Origin: an uncultured Polaribacter sp.
GTDB taxonomy: Bacteria; Bacteroidota; Bacteroidia; Flavobacteriales; Flavobacteriaceae
Direction of reading: 5' to 3'
Assembly (NCBI GenBank): GCA_943788865.1
Contig: CALSRX010000001.1
Span: forward strand, 124,001-188,000
DNA: 64,000 nt
Of this stretch, positions 27,699-36,113 are shown in pieces. Position numbers and translations under genes: made by a program. Numbering within the stretch: position 1 is the first letter of the stretch; each line of letters begins with the position of its first letter. The notes under the pieces are model-generated. The model did no database searches. It was not told the DNA's origin and was given only the letters and a program-made list of their open reading frames with translations.

Positions 27699-28646
27699 AT
27701 GAATAAAATACCTAGTGTTAATTTGGCCGATTTTTTGTCGGATGACATTCACAGAAAACAAAAATTCATACAAGAAATAGGACACGCCTATGAAAACATA
27801 GGTTTTGTTGCTTTAAAAGGACACTTTTTAGACGACACTTTAGTTGACGATTTGTACAAAGAAGTCAAAAACTTTTTTGATTTACCTACCGAGGTGAAAG
27901 AGAAATATGAAATTCCGGGTATTGGTGGTCAACGTGGTTATGTGTCTTTTGGTAAAGAAAGCGCTAAAGGTAAAAAAGAAGGAGATTTAAAAGAGTTTTG
28001 GCATTTTGGTCAATATGTAGATGCAGATTCTAAATACGCAAAAGAATATCCAGAAAATATAGTTGTAGAAGAGTTACCTAGATTTAATGAAATAGGAAAA
28101 CAAACCTATAAGATGTTAGAAAAAACAGCCAAATATGTATTGCGCTCTTTGTCTTTACATTTAGGCCTCGAAGAAAACTATTTTGATGAATATATCGAAA
28201 ACGGAAATAGTATTCTACGCCCTATTCATTATCCGCCAATACAAACCGAACCAAAAGGTGCAGAAAGAGCTGCAGCCCACGGAGATATCAATTTAATCAC
28301 TTTGTTAATGGGAGCACAAGGAAAAGGATTGCAAGTTCAAAATCATCATGGAGATTGGATTGATGCAGTTGCAGAACCAGATGAATTGATGATTAATGTT
28401 GGTGATATGCTATCAAGACATAGCAATAACAAATTAAAATCTACCATCCATAGAGTGACAAATCCGCCAAAAGAATTGTGGGGAACATCGCGTTATTCAA
28501 TTCCGTTTTTTATGCATCCTATAAGTGATATGAAATTAGATGTGTTAGAAAGTTGTATTGATGCTAAAAACCCAAAACAATTTGATGATATTACAGCGGG
28601 TGAGTTTTTAAATGAACGTTTGAAAGAATTAGGTCTGATTAAATAA
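27699..28646 (+). CDS. 2-oxoglutarate/Fe(II) dioxygenase, isopenicillin N synthase-like
   Basis: The 315-residue protein has the full iron site of the family: His and Asp in AAHGDINLITLL (near residue 193), His in KSTIHRVTNP (near 250), and the 2-oxoglutarate Arg with Ser in SRYSIPFF (near 268). The N-terminal domain (GFVALKGHFLDDTLVDDLY) is the DIOX_N type. It oxidises a small molecule in the cytoplasm, with the substrate unknown. The next gene is 26 bases away. Confidence 0.9.
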   Translation: MNKIPSVNLADFLSDDIHRKQKFIQEIGHAYENIGFVALKGHFLDDTLVDDLYKEVKNFFDLPTEVKEKYEIPGIGGQRGYVSFGKESAKGKKEGDLKEFWHFGQYVDADSKYAKEYPENIVVEELPRFNEIGKQTYKMLEKTAKYVLRSLSLHLGLEENYFDEYIENGNSILRPIHYPPIQTEPKGAERAAAHGDINLITLLMGAQGKGLQVQNHHGDWIDAVAEPDELMINVGDMLSRHSNNKLKSTIHRVTNPPKELWGTSRYSIPFFMHPISDMKLDVLESCIDAKNPKQFDDITAGEFLNERLKELGLIK

Positions 28647-28672
28647 TCTAACTAAAAAATAGGCAACAAAAA

Positions 28673-28996
28673 ATGGACTTAAAAGATCAACTTAAAAATT
28701 TATTCCCTGAACACGAAGAGATTCCAGAAGAGATTGAAGAAAAATCAACTATTTGGTTACAAGATGATCCGATAATTTGTAAGTATGAAAAGAGAAAAGG
28801 AAAACCCATTACTATTTTAGAAGGGTATACTGGAGCAACATCAGACTTTAAAATATTAGCAAAAGAAATTAAGACAAAACTTTCTGTAGGTGGAAGTTTT
28901 AAAGATGATAAAATTATTATTCAAGGTGATTATAGAGATCGAATAATGACTCTATTAAAAGAAAAAGGGTTTAACGTAAAACGCGTTGGTGGATAA
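28673..28996 (+). CDS. SUI1/eIF1-like translation factor (YciH type)
   Basis: The 107-residue protein carries the SUI1 core: KYEKRKGKPITILEGYTGATSDFKILAKEIKTKLSVGGSFKDDKIIIQGDYRDRI (about 38-92). The LEGYTG and VGGSFKDD segments are the decoding-site contacts in eIF1. Bacterial YciH proteins can screen initiation complexes or act under stress. The short sequence TAACG-CAAAA-CGTTA follows at the stop codon. Confidence 0.9.
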   Translation: MDLKDQLKNLFPEHEEIPEEIEEKSTIWLQDDPIICKYEKRKGKPITILEGYTGATSDFKILAKEIKTKLSVGGSFKDDKIIIQGDYRDRIMTLLKEKGFNVKRVGG

Positions 28997-29056
28997 CGCA
29001 AAACGTTAAAACAACACAACTAGAAAATAAAAGAACTATAGCATCGTTTTTTAATT

Positions 29057-30004
29057 ATGAAAACTTCAATTTTACACATTACAAATGGTGATAGCACTAC
29101 AAACTATCTAAAGAAACTTAACTTTCAAGGAGATTTTATAACCTGGAGAGAAATACTCTGCGAAGGCAAAACGAGTACAGATGTTGGTAGTGAACATTTT
29201 TGGAAATCTAGATTCGATTTTTTAAAACAATCATATAAAGTTACCAAAAAGCAATTTATAGATTTAACACTTAAAGAATATCGAAATTTATGTAATCACA
29301 AATCGCAAGAAGAAATTGTATTGTGGTTTGAGTACGATTTGTTTTGTCAAATAAACATGATTGCTGTTATCTGTTGGTTAAAACGTTATAGAAAAGGTAG
29401 AAAAATATCATTGGTCTGTAGTGGAGAAGTTAAAGGAAGTAACAAATTACTTGGTTTAGCAGAACTTACTGAAAAACAACTTAAAACTCAGTATCAGAAC
29501 AAAACAGAACTAACTATTGATGATATAGAATATGCAGATTATGTTTGGCAATTGTATTGCTCAGACAACCCAATTAAGTTACAAAACGTTTATCAATATC
29601 AACAAAACACAACTTTTAAGTATTTAATAGATAGTTTATTAGTGCACCTACAACGCTTCCCTTCTATAGGAAACGGATTAAACAATGTTGAAAATAGCAT
29701 TCTAGACATTACTGTAAATTCAGCCTTAAACTCACAAGATGAATTGATTCGCAAACTATTACAACAAGAAAATCAATACGGGTTTGGAGATCTTCAATAC
29801 AAAAAACAGGTCAATGATTTAAAAGATTATTTTTCTTCATTTTCACCAGTAAAATTGAATAAAACAGGAATAAAAGTACAGCAACAGTTATTAAACACCT
29901 ATGCCAATATGAGAAATGATTTCTCGTTTTTAGGAGGGGCAAAAAAATACAATTTCTTATACGACGACACTACACAAAAGTTGTTGAAAATTACCTCTTT
30001 ATGA
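29057..30004 (+). CDS. DUF1835 domain protein
   Basis: The 315-residue protein begins MKTSILHITNGDSTTNYLKKL and contains FQGDFITWREILCEGKT and EEIVLWFEYDLFCQINMI, the DUF1835 pattern. A second half (LLQRFPSIGNGLNNVENSILD) is typical of the associated C-terminal region. There are no membrane segments. Its stop overlaps the nucleoside phosphorylase start by four bases (ATGA). The biochemical role is unknown. Confidence 0.85.
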   Translation: MKTSILHITNGDSTTNYLKKLNFQGDFITWREILCEGKTSTDVGSEHFWKSRFDFLKQSYKVTKKQFIDLTLKEYRNLCNHKSQEEIVLWFEYDLFCQINMIAVICWLKRYRKGRKISLVCSGEVKGSNKLLGLAELTEKQLKTQYQNKTELTIDDIEYADYVWQLYCSDNPIKLQNVYQYQQNTTFKYLIDSLLVHLQRFPSIGNGLNNVENSILDITVNSALNSQDELIRKLLQQENQYGFGDLQYKKQVNDLKDYFSSFSPVKLNKTGIKVQQQLLNTYANMRNDFSFLGGAKKYNFLYDDTTQKLLKITSL

Positions 30005-30867
30005 TACAAGAATCAGAATTGATTTTAAATCCAGATGGAAGCGTTTATCATTTAAATTTACATCCAGAAAATATTGCCTCTGACATCATTTTTGTGGGCG
30101 ATCAAGATCGTGTGGACAAGGTGACTAAACATTTTGATGTGGTTGAATTCACTACACAAAAGCGCGAATTTAAGACTTCAACAGGGGTTTATAAAGGAAA
30201 ACGATTAACTGTACTCTCAACCGGAATTGGGCCAGATAATATCGATATTGTGATGAACGAGTTGGATGCTTTGGTGAATATCAATCTAAAAACGAGGCAA
30301 CCAAAAAAAACACTTACCAAATTAAATATTGTTCGCATTGGAACTTCTGGTTCTTTGCAGTCAGATATTCCTGTAGATAGCTTTGTAATTGGTTCTCATG
30401 GACTGGATTTAAACGGAATGCTACACTCCTATCAAATTGATGCTATTTCTAATTTAGAAGTAGAAAACGCTTTTATAAGCCATACCAATTGGAGTAACAA
30501 AAAAGCACATCCAATTTTAGTAGAAAATAGTTTAGAACTAGAAAATAAATTAATTTCTGAAAAAGTATTCAAAGGAATTACAGCAACAGCTGGAGGTTTT
30601 TATGGACCGCAAGGAAGAGTTCTTCGATTGCCATTAGAAGACAAGAACCTAAATCATAAAATTGATAGTTTTAATTTCAACGGAATTAGAATTACCAATT
30701 TAGAAATGGAAACTTCTGCTATTTATGGATTGTCTAAGTTATTAGGTCACCATGCTTGTTCTTTGAATGCAATTATTGCCAATAGAGCAAATGGTACCTT
30801 TAGCAAAGATCCAGGAAAAGTTGTGGCCGATTTAATTGTGTATACATTGAATAAATTAGCTGAATAG
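30001..30867 (+). CDS. Nucleoside (uridine-type) phosphorylase family protein
   Basis: The 288-residue protein matches the NP-I family: FVGDQDRVDKV near residue 31, LSTGIGPDNIDIVMNEL (phosphate and ribose contacts), IVRIGTSGSLQ and the ribose-binding NLEMETSAIYGL. It splits a nucleoside with phosphate into base and ribose-1-phosphate. It is translationally coupled to DUF1835, and the binding-protein gene begins one base after its stop. The AGGFYGPQGR segment is of the uridine phosphorylase type. Confidence 0.88.
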   Translation: MIQESELILNPDGSVYHLNLHPENIASDIIFVGDQDRVDKVTKHFDVVEFTTQKREFKTSTGVYKGKRLTVLSTGIGPDNIDIVMNELDALVNINLKTRQPKKTLTKLNIVRIGTSGSLQSDIPVDSFVIGSHGLDLNGMLHSYQIDAISNLEVENAFISHTNWSNKKAHPILVENSLELENKLISEKVFKGITATAGGFYGPQGRVLRLPLEDKNLNHKIDSFNFNGIRITNLEMETSAIYGLSKLLGHHACSLNAIIANRANGTFSKDPGKVVADLIVYTLNKLAE

Positions 30868-31719
30868 ATGGTTAACATCACTATTGGCGGCGTTCCAGAA
30901 CACTTTAATTACCCTTGGTATCTAACGTTAAAAAATAAAGAATATACAAAACACAATATCAATTTACGTTGGAAAGATTTTCCTGGTGGAACAGTAGAAA
31001 TGAACGCTGCCCTTCGAAATGCAGAAATTGATATTGCCATTATTTTAACCGAAGGAATCATCAAAGATATCGGCGAAGGGAATCCTTCTAAGATTGTTCA
31101 AACTTTTGTTAAGAGTCCTTTGGTATGGGGAATTCATGTAGCAAACAACTCTTCTTTTCAGCAAATTTCAGATTTAGAACATGCAACCATAGCTATTAGT
31201 AGATTTGGTTCTGGATCGCATTTAATGGCTATTGTAAATGCCTATAACCAGGGTTGGGATTTGAATACCTTACAGTTTAAAGTTGTGGGTGATTTAGAAG
31301 GAGGAATTGATGCATTGACAAAAGGTGAAGCAGATTATTTTATGTGGGAGCATTTTACAACAAAACCTTTCGTTGATGATGCTACTTTTAGAAGAATTGG
31401 AGACTGTCCTACTCCATGGCCTTGTTTTGTAATTGCTGTGAGAAATGAAATTTTAGAGAAGCACTTAGAAGTGATAAAAACTATTTTAACTATTATCAAC
31501 AAAGAAACGACTGGTTTTAAACAACTAAAAAACATTGATGCAATTCTTTCTAAACGCTATCAACAGAAATTAGAAGATGTTCAGAAATGGTTGTCAATTA
31601 CAGAATGGGAGAGCAAAAATCAAATCTCTAAAGAGTTCATTGAAGACATACAGAATAAAATGATTACTTTTAAAGTAATCAGCTCTAAAGTTAAAGTAAA
31701 TGCTAAAAAATTTATTTAA
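30868..31719 (+). CDS. Cytoplasmic periplasmic-binding-protein-like (PBP2 fold) protein
   Basis: The 283-residue protein has the layout of a type 2 substrate-binding protein: GGVPEHFNYPWYL at the N-terminus, EIDIAIILTEG, IAISRFGSGSHLMA and EADYFMWEHFTTKP. There is no signal peptide and no membrane segment, and no ABC transporter gene is adjacent. This resembles the Ca3427-like proteins, soluble PBP2-fold proteins with an unknown or enzymatic role. It follows the nucleoside phosphorylase with no gap, so it may bind or process a nucleoside-derived compound. Confidence 0.78.
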   Translation: MVNITIGGVPEHFNYPWYLTLKNKEYTKHNINLRWKDFPGGTVEMNAALRNAEIDIAIILTEGIIKDIGEGNPSKIVQTFVKSPLVWGIHVANNSSFQQISDLEHATIAISRFGSGSHLMAIVNAYNQGWDLNTLQFKVVGDLEGGIDALTKGEADYFMWEHFTTKPFVDDATFRRIGDCPTPWPCFVIAVRNEILEKHLEVIKTILTIINKETTGFKQLKNIDAILSKRYQQKLEDVQKWLSITEWESKNQISKEFIEDIQNKMITFKVISSKVKVNAKKFI

Positions 31720-31734
31720 AATAAATCAATTCCC

Positions 31735-32229
31735 ATGAAAAGAATAATTTGTCTTTCCAATATACTTGTATTTGTTAGTTTACTAATTACAACTACTCTT
31801 TTTGCTCAAACCTCTATCAATAAAAAAGATATTGTTGGTGTTTGGAAAACAGTTGATGACGAAACAGGAAGAACCAAATCACACATCGAAATTTTTAAAA
31901 AAGGCGCAAAATATCATGGTAAAATAATTAAACTACTTGACCCAGAAACATTAAAAAATAGTGGAAAAGAACGCTTTGAAGATATCAAATGTGATCAATG
32001 CCCTGCTGATTATGGCATAAATCAACCTCTTATAGGGCTAGAAATTGTTAAAAACATGCAGCAAAAGAGAAGTAAATATGCTGGAGGAAGTATTATTGAC
32101 CCTAAAAAAGGAAAAGTATATACCTGTACAATTTGGATGGATGATTCAGATAAAGCGGGAAACACTCTAAAGGTTCGTGGTTGGGTAGCCATGTTTTATA
32201 GAACTCAAACCTGGTATAGAGTTAAATAA
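31735..32229 (+). CDS. Secreted DUF2147 protein
   Basis: The 164-residue protein has a signal peptide (NILVFVSLLITTTLFAQ). DUF2147 features follow: DIVGVWKTVDDETGRTKSHIEIF, DIKCDQCPAD, GGSIIDPKKGKVYTCTIWMD and the end LKVRGWVAMFYRTQTWYRV. The family is a small lipocalin-like periplasmic barrel of unknown ligand. It starts 15 bases after the binding-protein gene and may be the last gene of that operon. Confidence 0.88.
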   Translation: MKRIICLSNILVFVSLLITTTLFAQTSINKKDIVGVWKTVDDETGRTKSHIEIFKKGAKYHGKIIKLLDPETLKNSGKERFEDIKCDQCPADYGINQPLIGLEIVKNMQQKRSKYAGGSIIDPKKGKVYTCTIWMDDSDKAGNTLKVRGWVAMFYRTQTWYRVK

Positions 32230-32263
32230 GTAAAAATAAATATTTCAAGAAGTAATTGGCGAG

Positions 32264-32290
32264 GCACAAAATAAAATCATCTTATTGTGC
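32264..32290. other. Stem-loop downstream of the DUF2147 gene
   Basis: GCACAA-A-ATAA pairs with TTATTGTGC apart from one bulged A. No T-run follows, so it is at best a weak or Rho-assisted end of transcription or an mRNA-stabilising hairpin. Confidence 0.35.
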
Positions 32291-32366
32291 GTTATAATCT
32301 AGAAGTGTGAAATTAGGAAGTTCATTAAAAATTTGTACATTTAGCTTTTTAAAATTTTAGTTTAAA

Positions 32367-32531
32367 ATGAAAAAAGTCATATTTATTGCAATTTGTACAG
32401 TAGGAATTTTGAGTATCACATCATGTAGAAGTACTTCAGCTAGCTGTGGTTTAGCAGAAAACACATCAACGAAACAAACTCAACAAAACTTTCAATTTAC
32501 TAATGTTGTTGCTATTGCAACGGCTAGGTAG
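32367..32531 (+). CDS. Tiny lipoprotein, 54 residues
   Basis: The frame starts with MKKVIFIAICTVGILSITSC, a textbook lipoprotein signal with the lipobox Cys at residue 20, followed by a short Ser/Thr/Gln-rich tail with one more Cys and the end NVVAIATAR. A terminator follows 25 bases later, so the transcript has its own end. I do not recognise a family. Its conserved-looking signal and terminator argue that it is real. Confidence 0.6.
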   Translation: MKKVIFIAICTVGILSITSCRSTSASCGLAENTSTKQTQQNFQFTNVVAIATAR

Positions 32532-32556
32532 TTGACAGTCTTATTCAAATTCAATG

Positions 32557-32580
32557 AATCCGCTTTTTAAGCGGATTTTT
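32557..32580. terminator. Terminator between the tiny lipoprotein gene and ung
   Basis: AATCCGCTT (32557-32565) and AAGCGGATT (32569-32577) are perfect arms around TTT, followed by T residues. It ends the rightward transcript and lies at the ung stop codon. Confidence 0.85.
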
Positions 32581-32581
32581 G

Positions 32582-33247
32582 TTACCAATCAATTGTTGAT
32601 TTGCCCAAACTCTCTAAGAACTCATTTGTTTTAGAAAAATGCTTATTTCCAAACCAATAACCACGGTTTGCACTTAATGGAGATGGATGACCTGAGGTTA
32701 AAATCTTGTGTTTTTTTGCATCAATTTTTTTTCCTTTTTTTTGTGCAAATCCACCCCAAAGTAAAAAAACAACTCCCTCTTTTTTTTCAGATATTTTTGA
32801 AATTACTGCATCTGTAAATGTTTCCCATCCTTGTTTCTGATGACTTCCAGCTTCATGTGCTCTTACGGTTAATGTTGCATTTAATAACAAAACTCCTTGT
32901 GTTGCCCAATAAGATAAATCACCAGAAATGGGCACTGGCTTTTGAATATCAGATTCTAATTCTTTGAAAATATTGAGTAAAGAAGGTGGATGTTTCATTC
33001 CGTCATGAACAGAAAAACACAAACCATTTGCTTGTCCAACTCCGTGATAAGGATCTTGTCCGATAATTACTACTTTTAAGTCATTAAATGAGCAAGCAGC
33101 AAAAGCAGCAAAAATGTCTTTTTCTACAGGAAAACAAGCTGTTTTATTGTATTCATCTTTTACAAAATTGACCAAACTTCTAAAATAAGGTTTATCAAAT
33201 TCTGATTGTAAAATATTTTTCCACGAATCAGCAATATTTAGCTGCAT
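32582..33247 (-). CDS. ung: Uracil-DNA glycosylase (family 1)
   Basis: The 221-residue protein has the family 1 active sites: GQDPYHGVGQANGLCFSV (catalytic Asp, near residue 63), LLLNATLTV and the leucine loop HPSPLSANRGYWFGNKHF near residue 187. It removes uracil from DNA as the first step of base excision repair. It is divergent from mutS2 with only 37 bases between the start codons. Confidence 0.96.
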   Translation of the reverse strand: MQLNIADSWKNILQSEFDKPYFRSLVNFVKDEYNKTACFPVEKDIFAAFAACSFNDLKVVIIGQDPYHGVGQANGLCFSVHDGMKHPPSLLNIFKELESDIQKPVPISGDLSYWATQGVLLLNATLTVRAHEAGSHQKQGWETFTDAVISKISEKKEGVVFLLWGGFAQKKGKKIDAKKHKILTSGHPSPLSANRGYWFGNKHFSKTNEFLESLGKSTIDW

Positions 33248-33254
33248 ACTTTCT

Positions 33255-33279
33255 TATTTTTGCTTTATAATCAAAGATA
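33255..33279. promoter_or_regulatory. Face-to-face -7 boxes of mutS2 and ung
   Basis: On the plus strand TATTTTTG (33255-33262) and on the minus strand TATCTTTG (33272-33279) both match TAnnTTTG. Their predicted start points nearly coincide (about 33266-33268), so only one polymerase could occupy the region at a time. No clear -33 TTG is seen for either. Confidence 0.45.
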
Positions 33280-33284
33280 GTATT

Positions 33285-35489
33285 TTGTCTAAAAATATTT
33301 CAGAAAAAACAATACAAGATTTAGAGTTTCCTACAGTTTTAGAACATGTAGCAACCTATTGTATTTCTACCTTAGGTAAAGCTGCTGTTATACAGATCAA
33401 ACCTATTGAAGATTCTGAATTACTCAAAGAAGAATTAAATTTAGTCAATGAATATGTTTCTTCATTTATTAGTGAAAACAAAATACCAAATCACGGTTTT
33501 GAAGATATTTCTCAAGAAATTTTCACTTTAAATATTGAAAATAGCTTTTTAGAAGCCAGTGCATTTTTAAAGATTGCTGGGGTTTCTGAAACAGTAAATG
33601 AATTATTTATATTCTTTAAAAAATTTGAGTCTTATTTCCCAACCTTACAACACATCAGTCAAGAAATTGAATTCACCTCAAGCATATCAAATGCAATTCA
33701 TAAAATTATTACCTCTTACGGGGAAGTAGCTAATAATGCTTCTCCTCAATTAAAAGAAATTAGAAAAGACATTGCTAAAATACGAGGGAAAATTGGTGAA
33801 AGTTTTACAAGAGATTTAAGCAAATATGCAGCAGCTGGTTTTTTAGATGACATTAGAGAGTCTGTACTAGACAATCATAGAGTTTTGGCAGTATTAGCCA
33901 TGCACAGACGAAAAGTAAAAGGAAACTTTTTAGGTGCTTCGAAGTCTGGAAATATCGTTTATATAGCGCCACAAGCAACATTAAATTACGATCGTGAATT
34001 ACAAAACCTAATCTATGAGGAGCAACAAGAGGTAACAAAAATATTGAAAGAATTAGCTTCTGAAATTAAACCATTTGTTCCGTTGTTACATTCTTATTTA
34101 CAGTTTCTAACCCATTTAGATGTTATTGCTGCTAAAGCAAAATATGGACACAGTTTACATGCCGTTTTACCTAAAATTACTTCTGAAAAGAAGATTCATT
34201 TTATAAAAGCATATCATCCGATTTTATGGAAAAAGAATCAAAAAAACACTATTGAAACGGTTCCTCAATCTATTACTTTAAACGAAAAACAGCAAATCAT
34301 CGTAATTTCTGGCCCGAATGCAGGCGGAAAAAGTATCACTTTAAAAACCATCGGATTGTTACAAGTAATGTTGCAAAGCGGCTTGTTAATTCCGGTTGAC
34401 GAAGGTAGTGAGACCTATATTTTTGACACTGTTTTAACCGATATTGGAGATAATCAATCTATTGAAAATCAATTAAGTACTTATAGTTATCGTTTAAAAA
34501 ACATGCGCTATTTTTTACGGAAATGTAATAAGAATACCTTGTTTTTAATCGATGAGTTTGGTACCGGTTCTGATCCTGAATTAGGAGGTGCTTTGGCAGA
34601 AATTTTCTTAGAAGAGTTTTACAACAAAAAGGCATTCGGAATAATTACTACCCACTACTCTAATTTAAAAGTATTGGCAAACGAATTAGAAAATGTTACC
34701 AATGCTAACATGCAATTTAACGAACGTACATTAGAGCCTTTATACAAGTTGTATGTTGGACAAGCTGGAAGCTCATTTACCTTTGAAGTTGCTCAGAAAA
34801 ACGGAATACCATTTAGCATCATTAACCAAGCAAAAAAACGTGTTGAAACTGAAAAAATCAGGTTAGACAAAACCATTTCTAAACTACAAAAAGAACGCAA
34901 TCGGTTACAAAAAAATTCTGATAGCTTAGAAAGACAGCAATCAAAAGGGAAAGAGCACATTGATAGTTTACAAGAAAAAGAACAAAAAATTCAAGATAAA
35001 TTAGCCGATTTTCAAGAGCTGTATGACAGCAATCAAAAAATGTTAACCATTGGAAGAAAAGTAAATGAGCTCTTAAATCATTATTTACAGACAAATAACA
35101 AAAAATTGTTGAATGCTGAATTGCAAAAGTGGATTGCTGCAGAAAAAACGAAATATTTAAAGAAGAATCCACCTAAGCCAAAAACCAAGGCAGAAAAGAT
35201 GTCTGCAAAAATTGTTGAGAAAAAGAAGCAGGAAGTTATTCAACAAGTAGAAAAAGAAGTCTTACAAAAAGTGGTTGAAGTTCGTAAAGAAAAGAAAGTT
35301 GAAGCTACAAAAATTGCAAAAGCAAAAGCAGAATACGTCTTTAAAATAAACGATCGAGTTCGATTAGTAGACGGTAATGCTGTTGGCACCATTGATAAAA
35401 TTGAAAAGAATAACGTTTTTATCAATTATGGAATGTTTACAACCAAAGCAAAAGTTGAACAGTTAGAATTGGTTGAAAAAGGGAAATAA
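33285..35489 (+). CDS. mutS2: MutS2-type ATPase without the Smr domain
   Basis: The 734-residue protein starts at a TTG, right after a matching promoter box; no upstream ATG is available. The MutS ATPase has Walker A SGPNAGGKS (near residue 344) and Walker B FLIDEFGTGSDPELGG, then a long coiled coil and a KOW-like end (INDRVRLVDGNAVGTIDKIEKNNVFINYGMFTTKAKVEQLELV). Bacillus MutS2 continues about 80 residues with a C-terminal Smr nuclease domain; here the chain stops after the KOW-like part. It may act in recombination control or, as in Bacillus, on collided ribosomes. Confidence 0.9.
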   Translation: MSKNISEKTIQDLEFPTVLEHVATYCISTLGKAAVIQIKPIEDSELLKEELNLVNEYVSSFISENKIPNHGFEDISQEIFTLNIENSFLEASAFLKIAGVSETVNELFIFFKKFESYFPTLQHISQEIEFTSSISNAIHKIITSYGEVANNASPQLKEIRKDIAKIRGKIGESFTRDLSKYAAAGFLDDIRESVLDNHRVLAVLAMHRRKVKGNFLGASKSGNIVYIAPQATLNYDRELQNLIYEEQQEVTKILKELASEIKPFVPLLHSYLQFLTHLDVIAAKAKYGHSLHAVLPKITSEKKIHFIKAYHPILWKKNQKNTIETVPQSITLNEKQQIIVISGPNAGGKSITLKTIGLLQVMLQSGLLIPVDEGSETYIFDTVLTDIGDNQSIENQLSTYSYRLKNMRYFLRKCNKNTLFLIDEFGTGSDPELGGALAEIFLEEFYNKKAFGIITTHYSNLKVLANELENVTNANMQFNERTLEPLYKLYVGQAGSSFTFEVAQKNGIPFSIINQAKKRVETEKIRLDKTISKLQKERNRLQKNSDSLERQQSKGKEHIDSLQEKEQKIQDKLADFQELYDSNQKMLTIGRKVNELLNHYLQTNNKKLLNAELQKWIAAEKTKYLKKNPPKPKTKAEKMSAKIVEKKKQEVIQQVEKEVLQKVVEVRKEKKVEATKIAKAKAEYVFKINDRVRLVDGNAVGTIDKIEKNNVFINYGMFTTKAKVEQLELVEKGK

Positions 35490-35491
35490 GA

Positions 35492-35850
35492 TTAACTATG
35501 GGCTTTACATCTCCCTGAAGGATTTCTTGTTTTTCCCAAACACTTTACCATTTTTCTTGATTGAAGAACAGTATTTTATTGCAGTAGCATTTGTAGCAGT
35601 AGAATTTTTGTCTTTGACTTTATCAAATGTAGGTTTTTTTGGAATACAAACTTTACACTCTAAATACCCTTTCTCTTTAGCTTTTTTTAAAGTTATTTCT
35701 GTGTACGATTTTGGTAGTAAATTACATTCTTTTTTATGATACTTAGCACCTTTTTCGGCTTTTTTGGTTATATATACTTTAGTATCACTTTCTGTATTAG
35801 AGTAAAAAAATATCCCTGTAAAAAATTAAAATGATTTTTAGTACTTTCAT
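35492..35850 (-). pseudogene. Frameshifted gene for a secreted Cys/His-rich protein
   Basis: An ATG at 35850 opens a signal peptide (MKVLKIILIF), but the frame breaks after ten codons in a T6 run (35820-35825 on the plus strand). Reading on with one T less gives TGIFFYSNTESDTKVYI and KYHKKECNLLPKS...ISL-type helix...GYLECKVCIPKK, a KYHxxxC/CxxC zinc-binding-like domain. Near the end the frame breaks again at an AAA run (about 35538); one change restores KCLGKTRNPSGRCKAHS, the SGxCxxH ending of DUF5763-like proteins, with a stop at 35492. Two homopolymer shifts suggest a pseudogene or sequencing error. The gene converges on mutS2. Confidence 0.65.
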
Positions 35851-36056
35851 AATTAAATATTCTTGTTTCAGATTAATTTATTATTCAAAACAACATTGCT
35901 AATATACATTTTTTTATATAAATACAACTTAGTTTACTGATTTACTTCGTTATAGTGTTAGAAACAGTAAAATCTCTATCAATCAAAAAAAAGAAACACA
36001 TCCTTAAAAATCAATACTTTACTTACCGAAAAAGCACTGATAAAAAAGTGATGTAA

Positions 36057-36089
36057 TTGGTTCTATTTCAAATATTATGAATAGGTTTG
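36057..36089 (+). promoter_or_regulatory. Promoter of the J-domain/KTSC gene
   Basis: TTG (36057-36059), 22 bases, then TAGGTTTG (36082-36089) fits the flavobacterial promoter exactly, 24 bases before the ATG. Between the frameshifted gene's start (35850) and this promoter, about 200 AT-rich bases, I see nothing else. Confidence 0.6.
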
Positions 36090-36113
36090 CACTCCAATTT
36101 GAAAAACTAGTAA

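Noticed and set aside
35473-35739. Plus-strand frame beginning MKKGNKINYGLYISL
   Set aside because: It overlaps the end of mutS2 and is the antisense of the better supported frameshifted Cys-rich gene.
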